Shown here one piece after another: positions 34,711 through 45,075 of a stretch of 64,000 bases of DNA; the first letter of the stretch is position 1, and every line of letters begins with the position of its first letter. A program made the position numbers and the translations under genes. Origin of the DNA: Apodemus sylvaticus (lineage: Eukaryota; Chordata; Mammalia; Rodentia; Muridae); the NCBI RefSeq assembly GCF_947179515.1, contig NC_067473.1:79400626-79464625 (forward strand). The letters are read 5' to 3'. A model generated the notes under the pieces. The model saw nothing but the letters and a program-made list of their open reading frames with translations. It searched no databases and had not been told where the DNA came from.

Positions 34711-35840
34711 TTATTTAGGATATGATCTTGTCTCATGAACATGTATACAGATCAAGCTCATAGCTGAGTTACATTTGCTGTGATAGGGACACGTCAGATG
34801 TGTGTCCTTAGTAGTTCAGTTCTGAGTCTTGTGGTGGCTCCATCATGCAGCACTGCCTGAAAGAACATGTCATGAACCTAGGCAGGAGTGTATCTGGTCA
34901 ATGCTTGGACAATAAGCTATGACCATGCGCAAGTGTGTGGGAGACAGGACTTAGATCAGCACAGAAAGCAGAGCACAGAATAATAGGGTAGTGGGGCTGA
35001 GATAGAGAAAGAGAGAGAGGAAGGCAAAGAGGACACAAGCAAAATTGAAAGCATAGCCAAAATAGCAGAGTTATGAGGAGAATGAGTGACTGCGGGGAGG
35101 GAAGCCCATGAGCTGAAGAACTCGAGGTCAGGCTGGGGGAGAGCTGGGCTCCCAGCATGGGTTCTGAAATGTCTAACAGGTACTTGTGATACTGACGGAG
35201 CCTGGAGGCCAGGAGCCTGGAGGCCACTGTGCGCTTTGGTGTGCGAACCAACAGCACAGACAGCCATCTGCCCGTGATAAGGGCTCCTTTTAGGTGAGAG
35301 GAATAGGCTTCCCAAGTTCCTGAGGAATCCTGGCTTTTGTCTAAACACCAGAGTGTGGGGAAAGGGAGTTTTTGGACCTGACACATATTTTATAAACATA
35401 TGTTGTTCATTAAAAAAAAAAAAAAAGCCCAGAGACAAGTATTTTGTTAGAGCAGCAAAGCTGGGGGAAAGGGGATGGCTAAGGCAGTCAATGGTGGATT
35501 TTAGTAACTTCCAAAAATCAGAAAGGACAGAGGCCTAGAAGCAAAGATTGCCCAGGGGGTATTAGAGTCCCTCATCATGGTACTTTTCTAAGAACTGAGT
35601 CTGAAAAGCCTCAGATGAACTCCACTGTGATGGGAAAGCACTCAGAAACTGGGCGGGGTCTACCAACAAAAGAAGATCCCTAATTCTGCCAAAGAAGTTC
35701 ATTTGCCATGTCTTATGCCTTGAAATCTTTCTAAGGGGCCTGAGAATCAGTACATAGCCCAATTCTTCTTTACGTTTGGATAAGGCAAAGTTATCTGGAG
35801 TCACTCCTCAGAAGGCAGCCACAAAGGTTGGGCAAACCAT
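34710..35840. other. Unassigned
   Basis: About 1.1 kb. An A14 run at 35411-35425 and an adjacent 'ggaggccaggagcctggagg' direct repeat at 35203-35225 are the only structured elements. Minus-strand frames of 160-162 codons (34898-35438) carry no recognised domain. Confidence 0.45.
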
Positions 35841-35844
35841 CCTG

Positions 35845-36285
35845 TAATAATTCCTTTTATGCATCAGTCTGACTGGATTCAAAGTGCCCAGGTAGCCAGT
35901 AGAGCATATGTCGGTGTCTCTGTGCACAGCCTTCTGGAGGAAGAAACCCTTGAATATACATGTGGAGTAAGGAATGCGAGCCATCTCACTAGTGTAGCTT
36001 GGCACCCCTGACCCATCAGAACCTGCAAAGAACAAAAAGACGACGATCTCCGCTTACGCAGGAACAGACATTTCCTACTGCTGGTGTCTTTCTCCTGGTT
36101 ATTGGCCTTTCAGACCAAGATATGCACTGTTCAGTGCCCTGCATCGGCAGCCTTCAGATTTTGAGTGCAGCTATGCCACCTGCTTCGCTGGACTTGGAGA
36201 GATTTGGGAAGATGCTCACCTCCATGGTCTTGCAAGCCAATTCTCCTCACAGAGAATCTCTTCACTTGGTCATCTTGTTGACATT
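35845..36285 (+). mobile_element. Ancient ERVL/MLT-type LTR
   Basis: In order: 'ttttatgcatcagtctgact', 'ggattcaaagtgcccagg', 'tgacccatcagaacctgcaa' (consensus: catccaatcagttgaaggcc), 'ggcagccttcagattttgag' and 'cttgcaagccaattctcctc' (consensus: tgagccaattccttataa). The tract is diverged, and its order is that of mammal-wide ERVL/MLT LTRs. Confidence 0.55.
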
Positions 36286-36360
36286 TTGTCTAGGCTCAGC
36301 CCCACAGCTACCTGGCAAAAGCCAGGTATGCCTGGTTCACTATAAAATGGGCTGCTTGTC

Positions 36361-36412
36361 CCCTCTCCCTCTTCCTCTCCCTCTCCCTTTCTCCCTCCCT
36401 CCCTCCCTTCCT

Positions 36413-36480
<68 letters not shown>
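36361..36480. repeat. CCCT-rich and (TC)n tract
   Basis: CTCCCT/CCCTCC units followed by about 29 TC units (36416-36476). The plus-strand Leu/Ser/Pro frame (210 codons from 35999) crosses this tract and is not a gene. Confidence 0.95.
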
Positions 36481-36492
<12 letters not shown>

Positions 36493-37204
36493 CTCCTCCC
36501 TCAACTCCCCTCCCCATGCCCTTGATAAACTCTCTTCTATGCTATACCATCCTATGTGGCTGGTCCCTCAGTGGGAAGGGATGCCTCGGCATGGACCGGC
36601 AGAGACACCTCCTTCCCCCACACCATACTGAGACTCCACCAAACATATCCCTGACTTATTTTTCTTTTTTATAGAACACAAGACTTATGTATCGATGGCT
36701 TCTACATCTGTGTACTTAACTATGAATCAAACATATTTGGGTAAAGAAAGATACAGCTGTACTGAACATTTTCTTGTTGGGATGTCTAAATAGTACAGTG
36801 TGTATCTCTCCTTCAGGAATCCAGTTGAGTTGTATGCTTCCTCAAGCAAGCTGCAGTCTCAGAACCAAGTCTAACCTGGGGTCTGACCTGAGTCTTCTCA
36901 CCCTTTCCCATCTAAGGTTCACATGCTCCTTGAGACCATACTTTCAAGGATCATTTTATAGTTCATCTCATGTTTCCTGAATCACAATTTGCATCCAACC
37001 AATCAGATGGACATTCTTGACTTATTGATGACTATAAAACAGCTGTTGTCCTCCTAGAATGTGGTAACAATGGTTACGTTTTTGCTCTATTGAAGAGATC
37101 ATTAAGTAGAGGATTCAAATCTGGACTTGCTTGTGGTTAAAGGACTTCAAGGGGGAAGTGCTTTATTGTCTCTTTTTAATGTGACATTTTGGTGACTCGG
37201 TTAA
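36481..37204. other. Unassigned
   Basis: About 720 bp without recognised features. Confidence 0.4.
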
Positions 37205-37402
37205 TCACAACTGCATTGTAATCCACACATGTTTATGTGGTGTGTATGTGTGCGTGTCCACAGAGGCCAGCAGAGGGCTTCGGAGCCTCTAGGGCTTTGA
37301 GTTACAGGGAGTGGTAAACCACCTGATATGGCACTGGGAACAGAACTTGGGTCCTCTGCAAGAGCAGCAAGCATTTAGCTTAGCTACTGGGCCTCTAGCT
37401 GG
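37205..37402 (-). mobile_element. B3-type SINE
   Basis: The plus strand shows 'gtgtgtatgtgtgcgtgtcc', 'agaggccagcagagggcttc', 'tttgagttacagggagtgg', 'gggaacagaacttgggtcct' and 'ctgcaagagcagcaagcatt'. This is an antisense B3 pattern, moderately diverged. Confidence 0.75.
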
Positions 37403-37526
37403 GCAATTTAAATAATAATAGTTTGCTTCTTTAAAGCATTTAAAGACTGACTCTGAGAAGTCCCTTTATTGGGGAAATGTAATAAACCGATCAAGAGTAG
37501 ATATCACCTATAACTATCTCCCTCCT

Positions 37527-37640
37527 TCCCTCTCTCTCTCTTTCTCCACTTACATCTTCTCCCTCTGTCTCTCTGTCTCTGTCTCTCTGTGTATGTGTAT
37601 ACATGTGTATGTGCATGTGTCTGTGGGTAAATGTGCACAT
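37527..37640. repeat. TC/CTGT and TG-rich low-complexity tract
   Basis: CTCTCT, CTCTGT and GTGTATGTG motifs, interrupted. Confidence 0.75.
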
Positions 37641-37687
37641 GAGGCTGCGGTCAATACCAGAATCTTCTTCATTTGCTTTCCACTTTA

Positions 37688-37878
37688 CTTTTGAGACAGG
37701 GTCTTTCACCGAATTCAGAGTGTATTGATTCAGCTAGGCTTTCTGTAAGCAAATTCCGAGAATCCTTTTCCTCTGCAGGGCTGGGATCACCAGCATACAG
37801 AGCTATGCCTGCCTTTTGCAAGTGATCAGCTCAGACTTGGTTGCCCATGTTTGCACAGCTGGGCCATCTCCCCAGCTT
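37688..37878 (-). mobile_element. B4-type SINE
   Basis: On the plus strand 'tttgagacagggtctttcac', 'cagctaggctttctgtaagc', 'gcagggctgggatcaccagc' and then the ID-like antisense end 'tgcccatgtttgcacagctg' and 'ggccatctccccagc'. The composite order fits antisense B4. Confidence 0.7.
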
Positions 37879-38364
37879 GTTTATGTGCATACCTACCTCT
37901 TCATCTCTGTAAATAATCCCAGGTTAACTGGATTTTAAAATGCTTATAATATGATAATTCAGTCTTGGACACACATAAGTAGATGGAAAAAGAACAACAG
38001 CAAGACACATCAAAATACCTAGAGAAATTATCTCTGCATATTCTCTGCTTTTACTGTCACACATTAAATATAATAATGATGAAAATGAAAAATGGGACAG
38101 ACATATTGTGGCCTCGTATTTCCAATACTACTTTAAAGTAAGGCATATGTTGACTAACATATACTATTACACCCTTCACATATTCCCAGGTCAAAGAAAT
38201 AAAGACAAAGGCATCATACGATTGAAGGATGCGGAGGCTTCTAAACTAAGGAGTCTCCCACACCACAACAAACAAACAAAAAACAAAAACCACAGTTACT
38301 CCTGAGAAACAGGGTTATTCAATCACCCCTGGGTCTTTTGCTGAGCTCCGAGGTACAATTGGGA
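37879..38364. other. Unassigned
   Basis: About 490 bp, nothing recognised beyond a short CAAA/AAC run at 38268-38290. Confidence 0.4.
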
Positions 38365-38480
38365 AAAGAGGAAGGGGCGGGGCATCCCAGGCTAGGAACT
38401 GTGCTTACAAAGTGGGGCAGCAATCTGATTGGAGCTGAGAGCTCATTCGGAGCCCTGTAGGCGGGAAGAACAATGGGCGT
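38365..38480. promoter_or_regulatory. Candidate GC-box/CCAAT cluster
   Basis: A consensus Sp-family GC box 'ggggcggggc' at 38375-38384 is followed about 45 bp on by 'ctgattgg' (38426-38433), an inverted CCAATCAG NF-Y box. Further G/C-rich 'gtaggcgggaagaacaatg' follows. The combination is typical of TATA-less promoters. No CpG island or open frame accompanies it, so function is speculative. Confidence 0.3.
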
Positions 38481-39617
38481 GAACTGGGCTGGGTGTGCTT
38501 GACTTGCACCTTCAGTGAAGTACCTTGAGTTTATTCTTCAAGGAAACGCTGCCTGTTCATACCCTCAGTGCCAAAGCAGCCGTGTATGTAGCTGTTGCCT
38601 CCAACCACTGGCCCAGCTCAGCCCAACAAGACTGCACCCTGCTTCCTGCCGCCTCCCCCTTAGGATTCTTGCTCTGTGCACAAAGCTCCTGACTTCCTGC
38701 CTCCACTCCGAGTGACTCCCTAGAGTCAGCTCCCTCTTCTAGAAAACCATCTTGCATCCTCCTTTTTACTCACCTCTATCCAAGGACTGGTCTTCCTTAA
38801 TGTTAAAGCTAACAGGAAATGAGATGGTCCTCAAATTCATAATAAAGGAGAAATTACAAATAAATCCTACATTTACTTTCAATGGATATTCACATTTTAA
38901 AAGGTGAATCTATTTTAATTAGCATAATTGGGGGAAAAGATAGTTTTTATTATTGTTGTTTGTTTGTTGCTCTTTTCCTACCTCCAATTTAATAAAGCCA
39001 CCATCTAGGTCCTCAGAGCAAACAACCTTGGAAAGGTTGACAGTCCTTTTGGTTCCTTCCAGATTCACCCCTGAGAGCAACAGAGCAGGATTCACTGACC
39101 CTCTGAGTCTGGGCAAGGCCAGGGAGAGCAGCTCCTGGCATATGATCCTCTCCTCTGATTACACAGCTGGTCAAGGCTGACAAGTGTTGGCTTGACAAAG
39201 TCCCAGGGTCTCAGACAGTATCAGGAGCTGCTTTGACTCCCAGAGCCAGGGCAAAGCCTTCCTGCTGACCCTCCCAGCCACCTGTTCAGCGTGCACCGAT
39301 CCTGACCCCACACCCACTGCGGGGACAGGAGGACAAGAATGGGACTCATGCAAGGGACAGTGATGTATGAATGAGCTAGAGGGTGGTGACATGTGGAACA
39401 GATGCAGGGACTGGCTATTATTAGTGTCCTGAGTAAACAGGAGAGTTGCTTACACGGGATGAAATCAGCTGTCTCTCACGGGGCAAGTTCCAAGGAGAAC
39501 TGCCACTCCCGACAGTTCCTCAAGTCTCAGAAACTGGGGATGGCTTTCGTTATTTCTAATGTGCACGTTTCAAATTCTCTTCTCCAGCCAGACCAAGGGC
39601 AACCATAATAATTGATA
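38481..39617. other. Unassigned
   Basis: About 1.1 kb without recognised repeats. Cysteine/serine-rich short frames are not convincing. Confidence 0.4.
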
Positions 39618-39819
39618 ATAAGATAATGGTGAGATGGCTCAGCTGTTAAGAGCACTGACTGCTCTCCCGAAGGTCCTGAGTTCAAATCCCAGCAACCACA
39701 TGGTGGCTCACAACCATCCATAATGAGATCTGACCCCTCTTCTGGTGTGTCTGAAGACAGCTACAGTATACATACATATAACAATAAATAAAAATTTAAA
39801 AATATATATAAGACAATGG
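39618..39819 (+). mobile_element. B2 SINE with target-site duplication
   Basis: The body at 39630-39807 follows the B2 consensus: 'tgagatggctcagctgttaa' (A box), 'cctgagttcaaatcccagca' (B box at about 39679-39690), 'accacatggtggctcacaac', 'tgtctgaagacagctacagt' and 'acaataaataaaaattt'. Flanking 12-mers 'ataagataatgg' (39618-39629) and 'ataagacaatgg' (39808-39819) differ at one base. The first few bases of B2 are missing. Both polymerase III boxes look intact, so transcription is possible in principle. Confidence 0.95.
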
Positions 39820-39884
39820 CAATTGTGGGTGCCCATTACTCCAGATCACTAACACGGTTTTTCTTCACAAACAGTCACTGGTGG

Positions 39885-40015
39885 ACGAGTGGCTGTCCCT
39901 GTCCTACAGATGAAAACCCCGAAGCCCCAAGGAACACATCACTTTATAGAAGAACAGTCAGCTGAGAGCCAGGCTCAGGATTTGAACCAATACAATATTC
40001 CTAACTGCTCCGTTG
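39885..40015 (-). mobile_element. MIR
   Basis: The plus strand reads 'ctgtcctacagatgaaaacc', 'ccgaagccccaaggaacaca' and 'agagccaggctcaggatttg' then 'aacc', the antisense MIR core (consensus: acagatgaggaaactgaggc, agagccaggatttgaaccc). Confidence 0.7.
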
Positions 40016-40590
40016 CGGTTGGTTGTCTAGTTCAACTTCACTCTCACCAAGTGTTGAAGGAACTGATGCTGCGTACATCACACAGAATCCACACTGCACA
40101 GTCTGACAGCAAGGGGCTGAGCTCTTCCACACCCTCCAGCTTGCACAGAAGCAGTAAGTATCTTTGCTCACGTGGCTCTGTACCTCTCCTCCAGCTGTGG
40201 TGAGACCCGCCCACCTCCTCATCCTGTGTATGTGGAGGAAAGCTTTGAGTAAGACAACAGGTGTGCATTAGATCATCCATTCTCACCCATTTGCCTACCA
40301 TGTTTTGTCTCTGACTGTTCATGGCATGTTCATAGAAACCCTTATGCCTTGGCTCCACGGGCATGTTTGGATATCTGTTCTGGGAGTTCAATTGGCAAAA
40401 CACAAAGATCTATTTTAATATACAATGACAAAGTCCTTTTAAAGCGGAATGCTTTAAGATTCTTTGAACAGATCAATAAAATCTTCTATTTGACTGAACC
40501 ATCCTTATCCTCACAAAAACAAACAAACAAACAAAAATAAAAAGCACATTTGCCTCTGGCCAATCACTTCAGCCCCTCGCTGTAACCCTT

Positions 40591-40617
40591 AGCCTGCCCC
40601 CTTGGCTGGGGCAGGCT
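40591..40617. repeat. Inverted repeat, 10-bp stem and 7-nt loop
   Basis: 'agcctgcccc' (40591-40600) and its exact complement 'ggggcaggct' (40608-40617) flank 'cttggct'. The stem is G/C-rich. Confidence 0.9.
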
Positions 40618-41033
40618 GATTTGGTTTACTGATTTTTTTTTTACCGTAAACAAGCATAACCATAACGTTACTTGGGAATTCTGTTTAAGGCAATGTGGGT
40701 AGGGCCTACAAGTCTGCCTTCCATCCAGGCTCTCATGATGCTAAGGCTGCTGCTGGTCAGCAGACCAGACTTTGAGCAAATGCAACACAACGCTGATTTG
40801 TCACGGTGATGCCAGCTCTGTTTCCTCTCTGCCAGGGGGTACGCGGGCAGGCTGCAGAGGATCACGGTGTATAAACTCTCTCACTTGCAAAGTTCCTGCA
40901 GCCCCATCTTCTACTTCCCGTTTTCTCCTTCTGCAGTGTCTTCCATCCTCCACCCCTGTCCTCAGCTGGGGTTTGCCTTTCTGACATTCCCATTGCCCAT
41001 ATCTGATGTAGCCTGGGAAGAAATAAAATGGTG

Positions 41034-41060
41034 CTTCATCATTCCAATCGCATGATGAAG
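41034..41060. repeat. Inverted repeat, 9-bp stem and 9-nt loop
   Basis: 'cttcatcat' (41034-41042) and its exact complement 'atgatgaag' (41052-41060) flank 'tccaatcgc'. Confidence 0.85.
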
Positions 41061-42175
41061 TCCCTCCTCTCCTGCTGGACCATTGCCCACTGAGCCACGG
41101 AGCCTTGGCATGTGTAGCTCTCTTATTGGTCCCTTATTGGCCATCTAGTTCATCAAACGGAGTGCTAAAGTATTGTTGTTCCAGTGTTTGTGTTCAATAG
41201 TGCTTCTTTGACCTCACAATGTGCCCCACTAGGTACAAGTAGTGATGCTGGAACTCAATCATGCCAAAAATCTGCACATCCCTTTAAATGAAAAAGCAGA
41301 ACTTTACTAATGATAAATGTAATATATGTGTGTGTGTATATATTTAGAAAATGACGTAAACTAGGGCTCAGTGCTTGTCACAGCTTTGGCAGGTCATTGC
41401 ATCTGGGACCATGTCTGTCTCAGATAAGGATGGCTCCCATATCTTCTCTGCTCCATTTGCCTTGGACACATAACAGCTGCAGTTGAAAATCCTCACCACA
41501 GTTTCTGTGGGGCTCTACACTGCACAGATGCAGCATGTGTGTCTTGCTACCTAAACATCCTACGATTATAAAAAACGTCTACTCATATCTAGCCAATCTG
41601 AAGGCTGCTCACTGCTGTGGGATGCATGAACCAGCAAGAGACGAAATGTGGGAAGGAAAAAACACATCAAAGAACACTCTGTACTCCATGTCCTGTTCAC
41701 AGGGGACCTCGGTTATTTATTATGAGCTTCATTATTCTCCCCTGTAATCACAGAGGAGAAGAAAACATTTCCAAGTTGAGGGCGGTTGGTTCCAGAGGCT
41801 CAAAAACCATGGGATCAGGGCTGTCACACTGATGAAGACCGAGCAGAGAGCTGTGGAATGTTCCCTCCACACTTAGCCTGCCACTGCCTGCCCACGCCTC
41901 ACAGCCAGCAGGGCCACCTCAGGGCTGGTCTTTTATCACCACCCAGTGCTATGACTCTGGGGTATTTTTGATGGGTTCTTTGTTCGTGGGATTTTTTTTG
42001 ATTATTCATATTGGAAGGAACATAGGGCCTCTGTGGGTGTCTTCTTAAGAGGGCTCTCAGGGTGTCCAAGTACATGAAAAGAAGACTCTGAGTTTCAAAA
42101 CTATCATGAATCTAATCAAAGTTTGAAAGAATAAATTTCAAGAAGTTGTCTAGATTTTTCTAGAGAAACAGAAAG

Positions 42176-42183
42176 GTTTAGGG
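42176..42183 (+). repeat. hAT target-site duplication, left copy
   Basis: The octamer 'gtttaggg' abuts the terminal inverted repeat at 42184. An identical copy is at 42368-42375. Confidence 0.9.
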
Positions 42184-42367
42184 CAGTGTTTCTCAAACTG
42201 TGGGCCACAATATCAGATATCCTGCACATCAGATATTTATATTATGATCCATAACAGTCACAAAATTACAGTTATGAAGTAGCAATGAAAATAATTTTAT
42301 GGTTGGAGGCCACCACATGAGGAACTGTAATAAAGGGTCATAGCATTAGGAGGGTTGGGAACCACTG
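42184..42367 (-). mobile_element. URR1-type nonautonomous hAT DNA transposon
   Basis: 184 bp, bounded by 'cagtgtttctcaa' and, at the other end, 'ttgggaaccactg', which are terminal inverted repeats with two mismatches. The interior matches the rodent URR1 consensus in antisense: 'cagatatttatattatgatc', 'cataacagtcacaaaattac', 'gttatgaagtagcaatgaaa' and 'ataattttatggttggagg'. It has no coding capacity and would have been mobilised in trans by a hAT (Charlie-type) transposase. Confidence 0.92.
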
Positions 42368-42375
42368 GTTTAGGG
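42368..42375 (+). repeat. hAT target-site duplication, right copy
   Basis: The octamer 'gtttaggg' is identical to 42176-42183. Eight bp is the hAT family length. Confidence 0.9.
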
Positions 42376-43237
42376 CAAAGGACAGCACTGTGAACTCTTG
42401 TCACATGTGCGTGTCATGTGGTACCTTGCTTAGCTTGTAGCAATACCGTGAGCTTGTATCAAAGATATGCAGGCCCCAGCCAAGGTGTAGACAAAGCATG
42501 CACAGCAGTAAGCTTACCTTTCTGCTCCAGAACAGGACAAAGACGTCTAAAAGCCATCGCTTCTCTTCAGCACAAGCGCGAGCTTTGAGCACGTGAGCAT
42601 CTTTGCCCTCCAGGCCTTGCCTGTGGCTCCTGCCTAACTGAGTGCCCACTTGACAGGACCTTGTAGGCCTGCTGCAGAGTAACCCACCTTTCTCAATTCC
42701 GGGCTCTAGAGAACTGAGAAGTTGTGGGTCAAGGTGATGGAGAGCTCTTCTTAGAAACAAGAATATGGTAAGAGGCAAGTTCTTGGTGAGAAAACAATCT
42801 GGAGACAATTGTGTTTCTACCCTGAAGAGCTTTATAACTACTTCCAACTGAAAGGCCAGTGACTGGCTGTTTGTCTCCATTTCCCTCTGCTTCCGGTATG
42901 TCTGTGAACAAGACACGCCCCCAGATTGAGGGTGGGAAGCAAGGAGGGTGTTGCCTGTTAGTGCACTCCTAGTCACCAGCCAAGAGTGCCTGAGACATCA
43001 CCAGAAGGAAAGACGCAGCAGACAGCTTCCCTCTGAAGCTCAACCTGAAAACCCTACTACAAATCCTTGAGGTAGAAGACTGCATAGTGTTTTAAATCAT
43101 TTGACAGATTTTTGCTAGAAAGAGAAGTCTCGGTGAGTCATGGGATAATCTATTTGAGACATATCATAGGCTTATATGTGAAGGCAAAAACAAAGCAGTT
43201 CTAGAAGGAAAATTGGGGGGGGGGGCTATCTCGCGCC
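42376..43237. other. Unassigned, includes a 191-codon antisense frame
   Basis: The longest open frame outside simple repeats lies on the minus strand at 42401-42976 (191 codons from the first Met). It has no domain I recognise, is not low complexity, and shows no splice context. A G10 run is at 43214-43223. Confidence 0.4.
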
Positions 43238-43450
43238 TGGCTTAGTCGATGTGCATTGCTGTGACAAAACACCACAGGCTAAGTTATGAAGAACGGAAAC
43301 TGTTTCAACCCAGTTTTAGAAATGGGAAACCTAAGAACAAGACATCAACACACTCAGAGTCTCAGGAAAGAGGACCCTGCTCTGAGGGTGGGGCCTCAGA
43401 TTCTGCTGATTCTGGAGGGGACACTGTTACTGTTATTAGAAGTTGAAGTG
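43238..43450 (-). mobile_element. Possible MaLR-type LTR fragment
   Basis: 'cttagtcgatgtgcattgct' and 'gtgacaaaacaccacaggct' resemble the antisense end of a MaLR LTR (tcttagttcattgctgtgacaaaa type). 'cccagttttagaaatgggaa' and 'acctaagaacaagacatca' fit the following segment. Confidence 0.4.
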
Positions 43451-43696
43451 AAGCACTAGGTAATTGTACAGGTGCCTTTGTTAGACATTAATGAAATGTC
43501 TTATCTCTTTAGTATGTGAGCATATACCCTGAAGATGGCCCTCTCCAAATCAGGAATAAGGTTGTCATCAAGCACTGGATCTTCCAGCACATTGGTCTCA
43601 GACTTCCAGCCTTTACAATGGCAAGAAATAGATGTTATTGTTTAAACTACATACTCTATGGTTTTTATTATAGCAGCCCAAAGCAAGACAGTAGGA

Positions 43697-43862
43697 TGTC
43701 TATGTATGTATGTATGTATGTATGTATGTATGTATGTATGTATGTATATATCTATTTATCTATCTATCTACTTACCTTTCTTTCTCTGTATGTATATATG
43801 TATGCATGTATGTATGTATGTATGTATCTATCTATCTCTATCTATCTACCTACCTATCTAAC
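43697..43862. repeat. (TATG)n / (TATC)n tetranucleotide array
   Basis: Two TATG blocks (43698-43745 and 43800-43827) alternate with TATC/TACC blocks over about 165 bp. All overlapping Tyr/Met/Cys-rich frames are artefacts. Confidence 0.95.
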
Positions 43863-44045
43863 TTTATGCATATGGATGTTTTGCCTGCATGTATGTGCAC
43901 TGTGTGTATGCCATCCCTGTGGAGGGCCAGAAGAGGGTACATCAGATCTCCAGGAAGAGCTTGCCCACATGAGTGCTGGGAATTGAACCTGGGTACTCTG
44001 GAAGAACAGCCAGTGCTCTTAACCAATGAACCATCTCCATCCCCC
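43863..44045 (-). mobile_element. B3-type SINE
   Basis: Antisense B3 order on the plus strand: 'gttttgcctgcatgtatgtg', 'ggagggccagaagagggtac', 'gagtgctgggaattgaacct', 'actctggaagaacagccagt' and 'gctcttaaccaatgaaccat'. The tail side is fused to the tetranucleotide array at 43697-43862, which probably arose from the SINE's A-rich tail. Confidence 0.85.
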
Positions 44046-44659
44046 AACCCTTTTGTGAGCCTGTTTGGCAGTTGAATTTCAAGTCTCCCTTAAACTTGAA
44101 GACCACTTAAGGCCACCCTAAACTATTGGATGGTGTGCTCGGAGGCTCCAGCTCAGCTTCATACCCCTTTCTCTCCTGGTTACACTTTTCTCCTTAATTT
44201 TAGTTGTTTGGGTCCAGGTCCACCTACAGGTCCAACAACCCTTCCTGTTGTTTCCAAGCACATTTTAGCACTTTGGGAGTTTAAACAAAGTAATAGACAA
44301 CCTGGATAACAGAGCTGCTTCCTATTGTTGCAAAATGCATTTGTGCACAACACTTTCTCGTGCTGATTTGGATTTTTGTCAAGAGAGACTCTGGGTCTGT
44401 AGTCTTTCACTGTAATTATGCTCTCTGGAGTAAGAATGCTCATAATTATCATCTTATTAGTAAATTATCCTTGATTGTTCCTCTCAAACATTGTTTGTTT
44501 GTTTTATTCTGCTCTGCATGGTGGCTCCTCCTATTCCTGACCCCCACCTTTACCTCTGATGAATGCTCACGGTGAGCTGAACCCCTCATTCAGCTAATGG
44601 CATCATGAGGACAATTTAGGGATGATGGACCACAGGACCCTTTCCCAGCTTGTGGGCCT
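44046..44659. other. Unassigned
   Basis: About 610 bp without recognised repeat. Confidence 0.4.
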
Positions 44660-45075
44660 TGTCTTAGAAAGGGTTACAGTTGCTGTGGTGAAACACCAGG
44701 AACAAAGCTACGTGGAGAGAGAAGGGTTTATTTGGCTTACATTTCCACATTACAGTCCATCATCAAAGGAAGTCAGGACAGGACCTCAATTAGGTCAGGA
44801 ACCTGGAGGTGGGAGCTGATGTAGAGGCCAAGGAGGAGTGCTGCTTATTGGCTTGCTCCCCAGGGTTTGCTCATCTTTCTTATAGAACCTAGGACCATCA
44901 ACCATGGATAGCACCACCCACAATAGGATGAGCTTTTCTCCATCAATCACTAAGTAAGTAAATGTCCTACAGGGTTGCCTATAGCACCATCTTATAGAGG
45001 CATGTTCTCAACTGAGGCTCCTTTCTTTCTGATGACTTCAGCTTGTGCCACGTTGACATAAAACTAACCAATACA
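44660..45075 (-). mobile_element. Solo rodent MaLR-type LTR
   Basis: Antisense order on the plus strand: 'tgtcttagaaagggttacag', 'gaagggtttatttggcttac', 'catcatcaaaggaagtcagg', 'ggtgggagctgatgtagagg', 'ttgctcatctttcttataga', 'tggatagcaccacccacaat', 'aactgaggctcctttctttc' and 'gttgacataaaactaacc', ending near 'aataca'. Near full length (about 416 bp), no internal region attached. Confidence 0.85.

Larger units (their letters stand above)
40016..42175. other. Unassigned, with two perfect hairpins
   Basis: About 2.2 kb nearly free of recognised transposons. It contains an AAAC run (40514-40538) and inverted repeats at 40591-40617 and 41034-41060, listed separately. No coding frame is supported. 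Confidence 0.45.

Noticed and set aside
35999..36631. 210-codon plus-strand frame, the longest in the window
   Set aside because: Its central third is the TC tract and its N-terminal part overlies an ancient LTR; no recognised domain.
43697..43862. Regular repeats considered as a CRISPR array
   Set aside because: Tetranucleotide repeats without unique spacers, in a mammalian genome.
43516..44075. Tyr/Met/Cys-rich frames up to 156 codons suggesting a transmembrane protein
   Set aside because: Caused by TATG/TATC repeats and the antisense B3.
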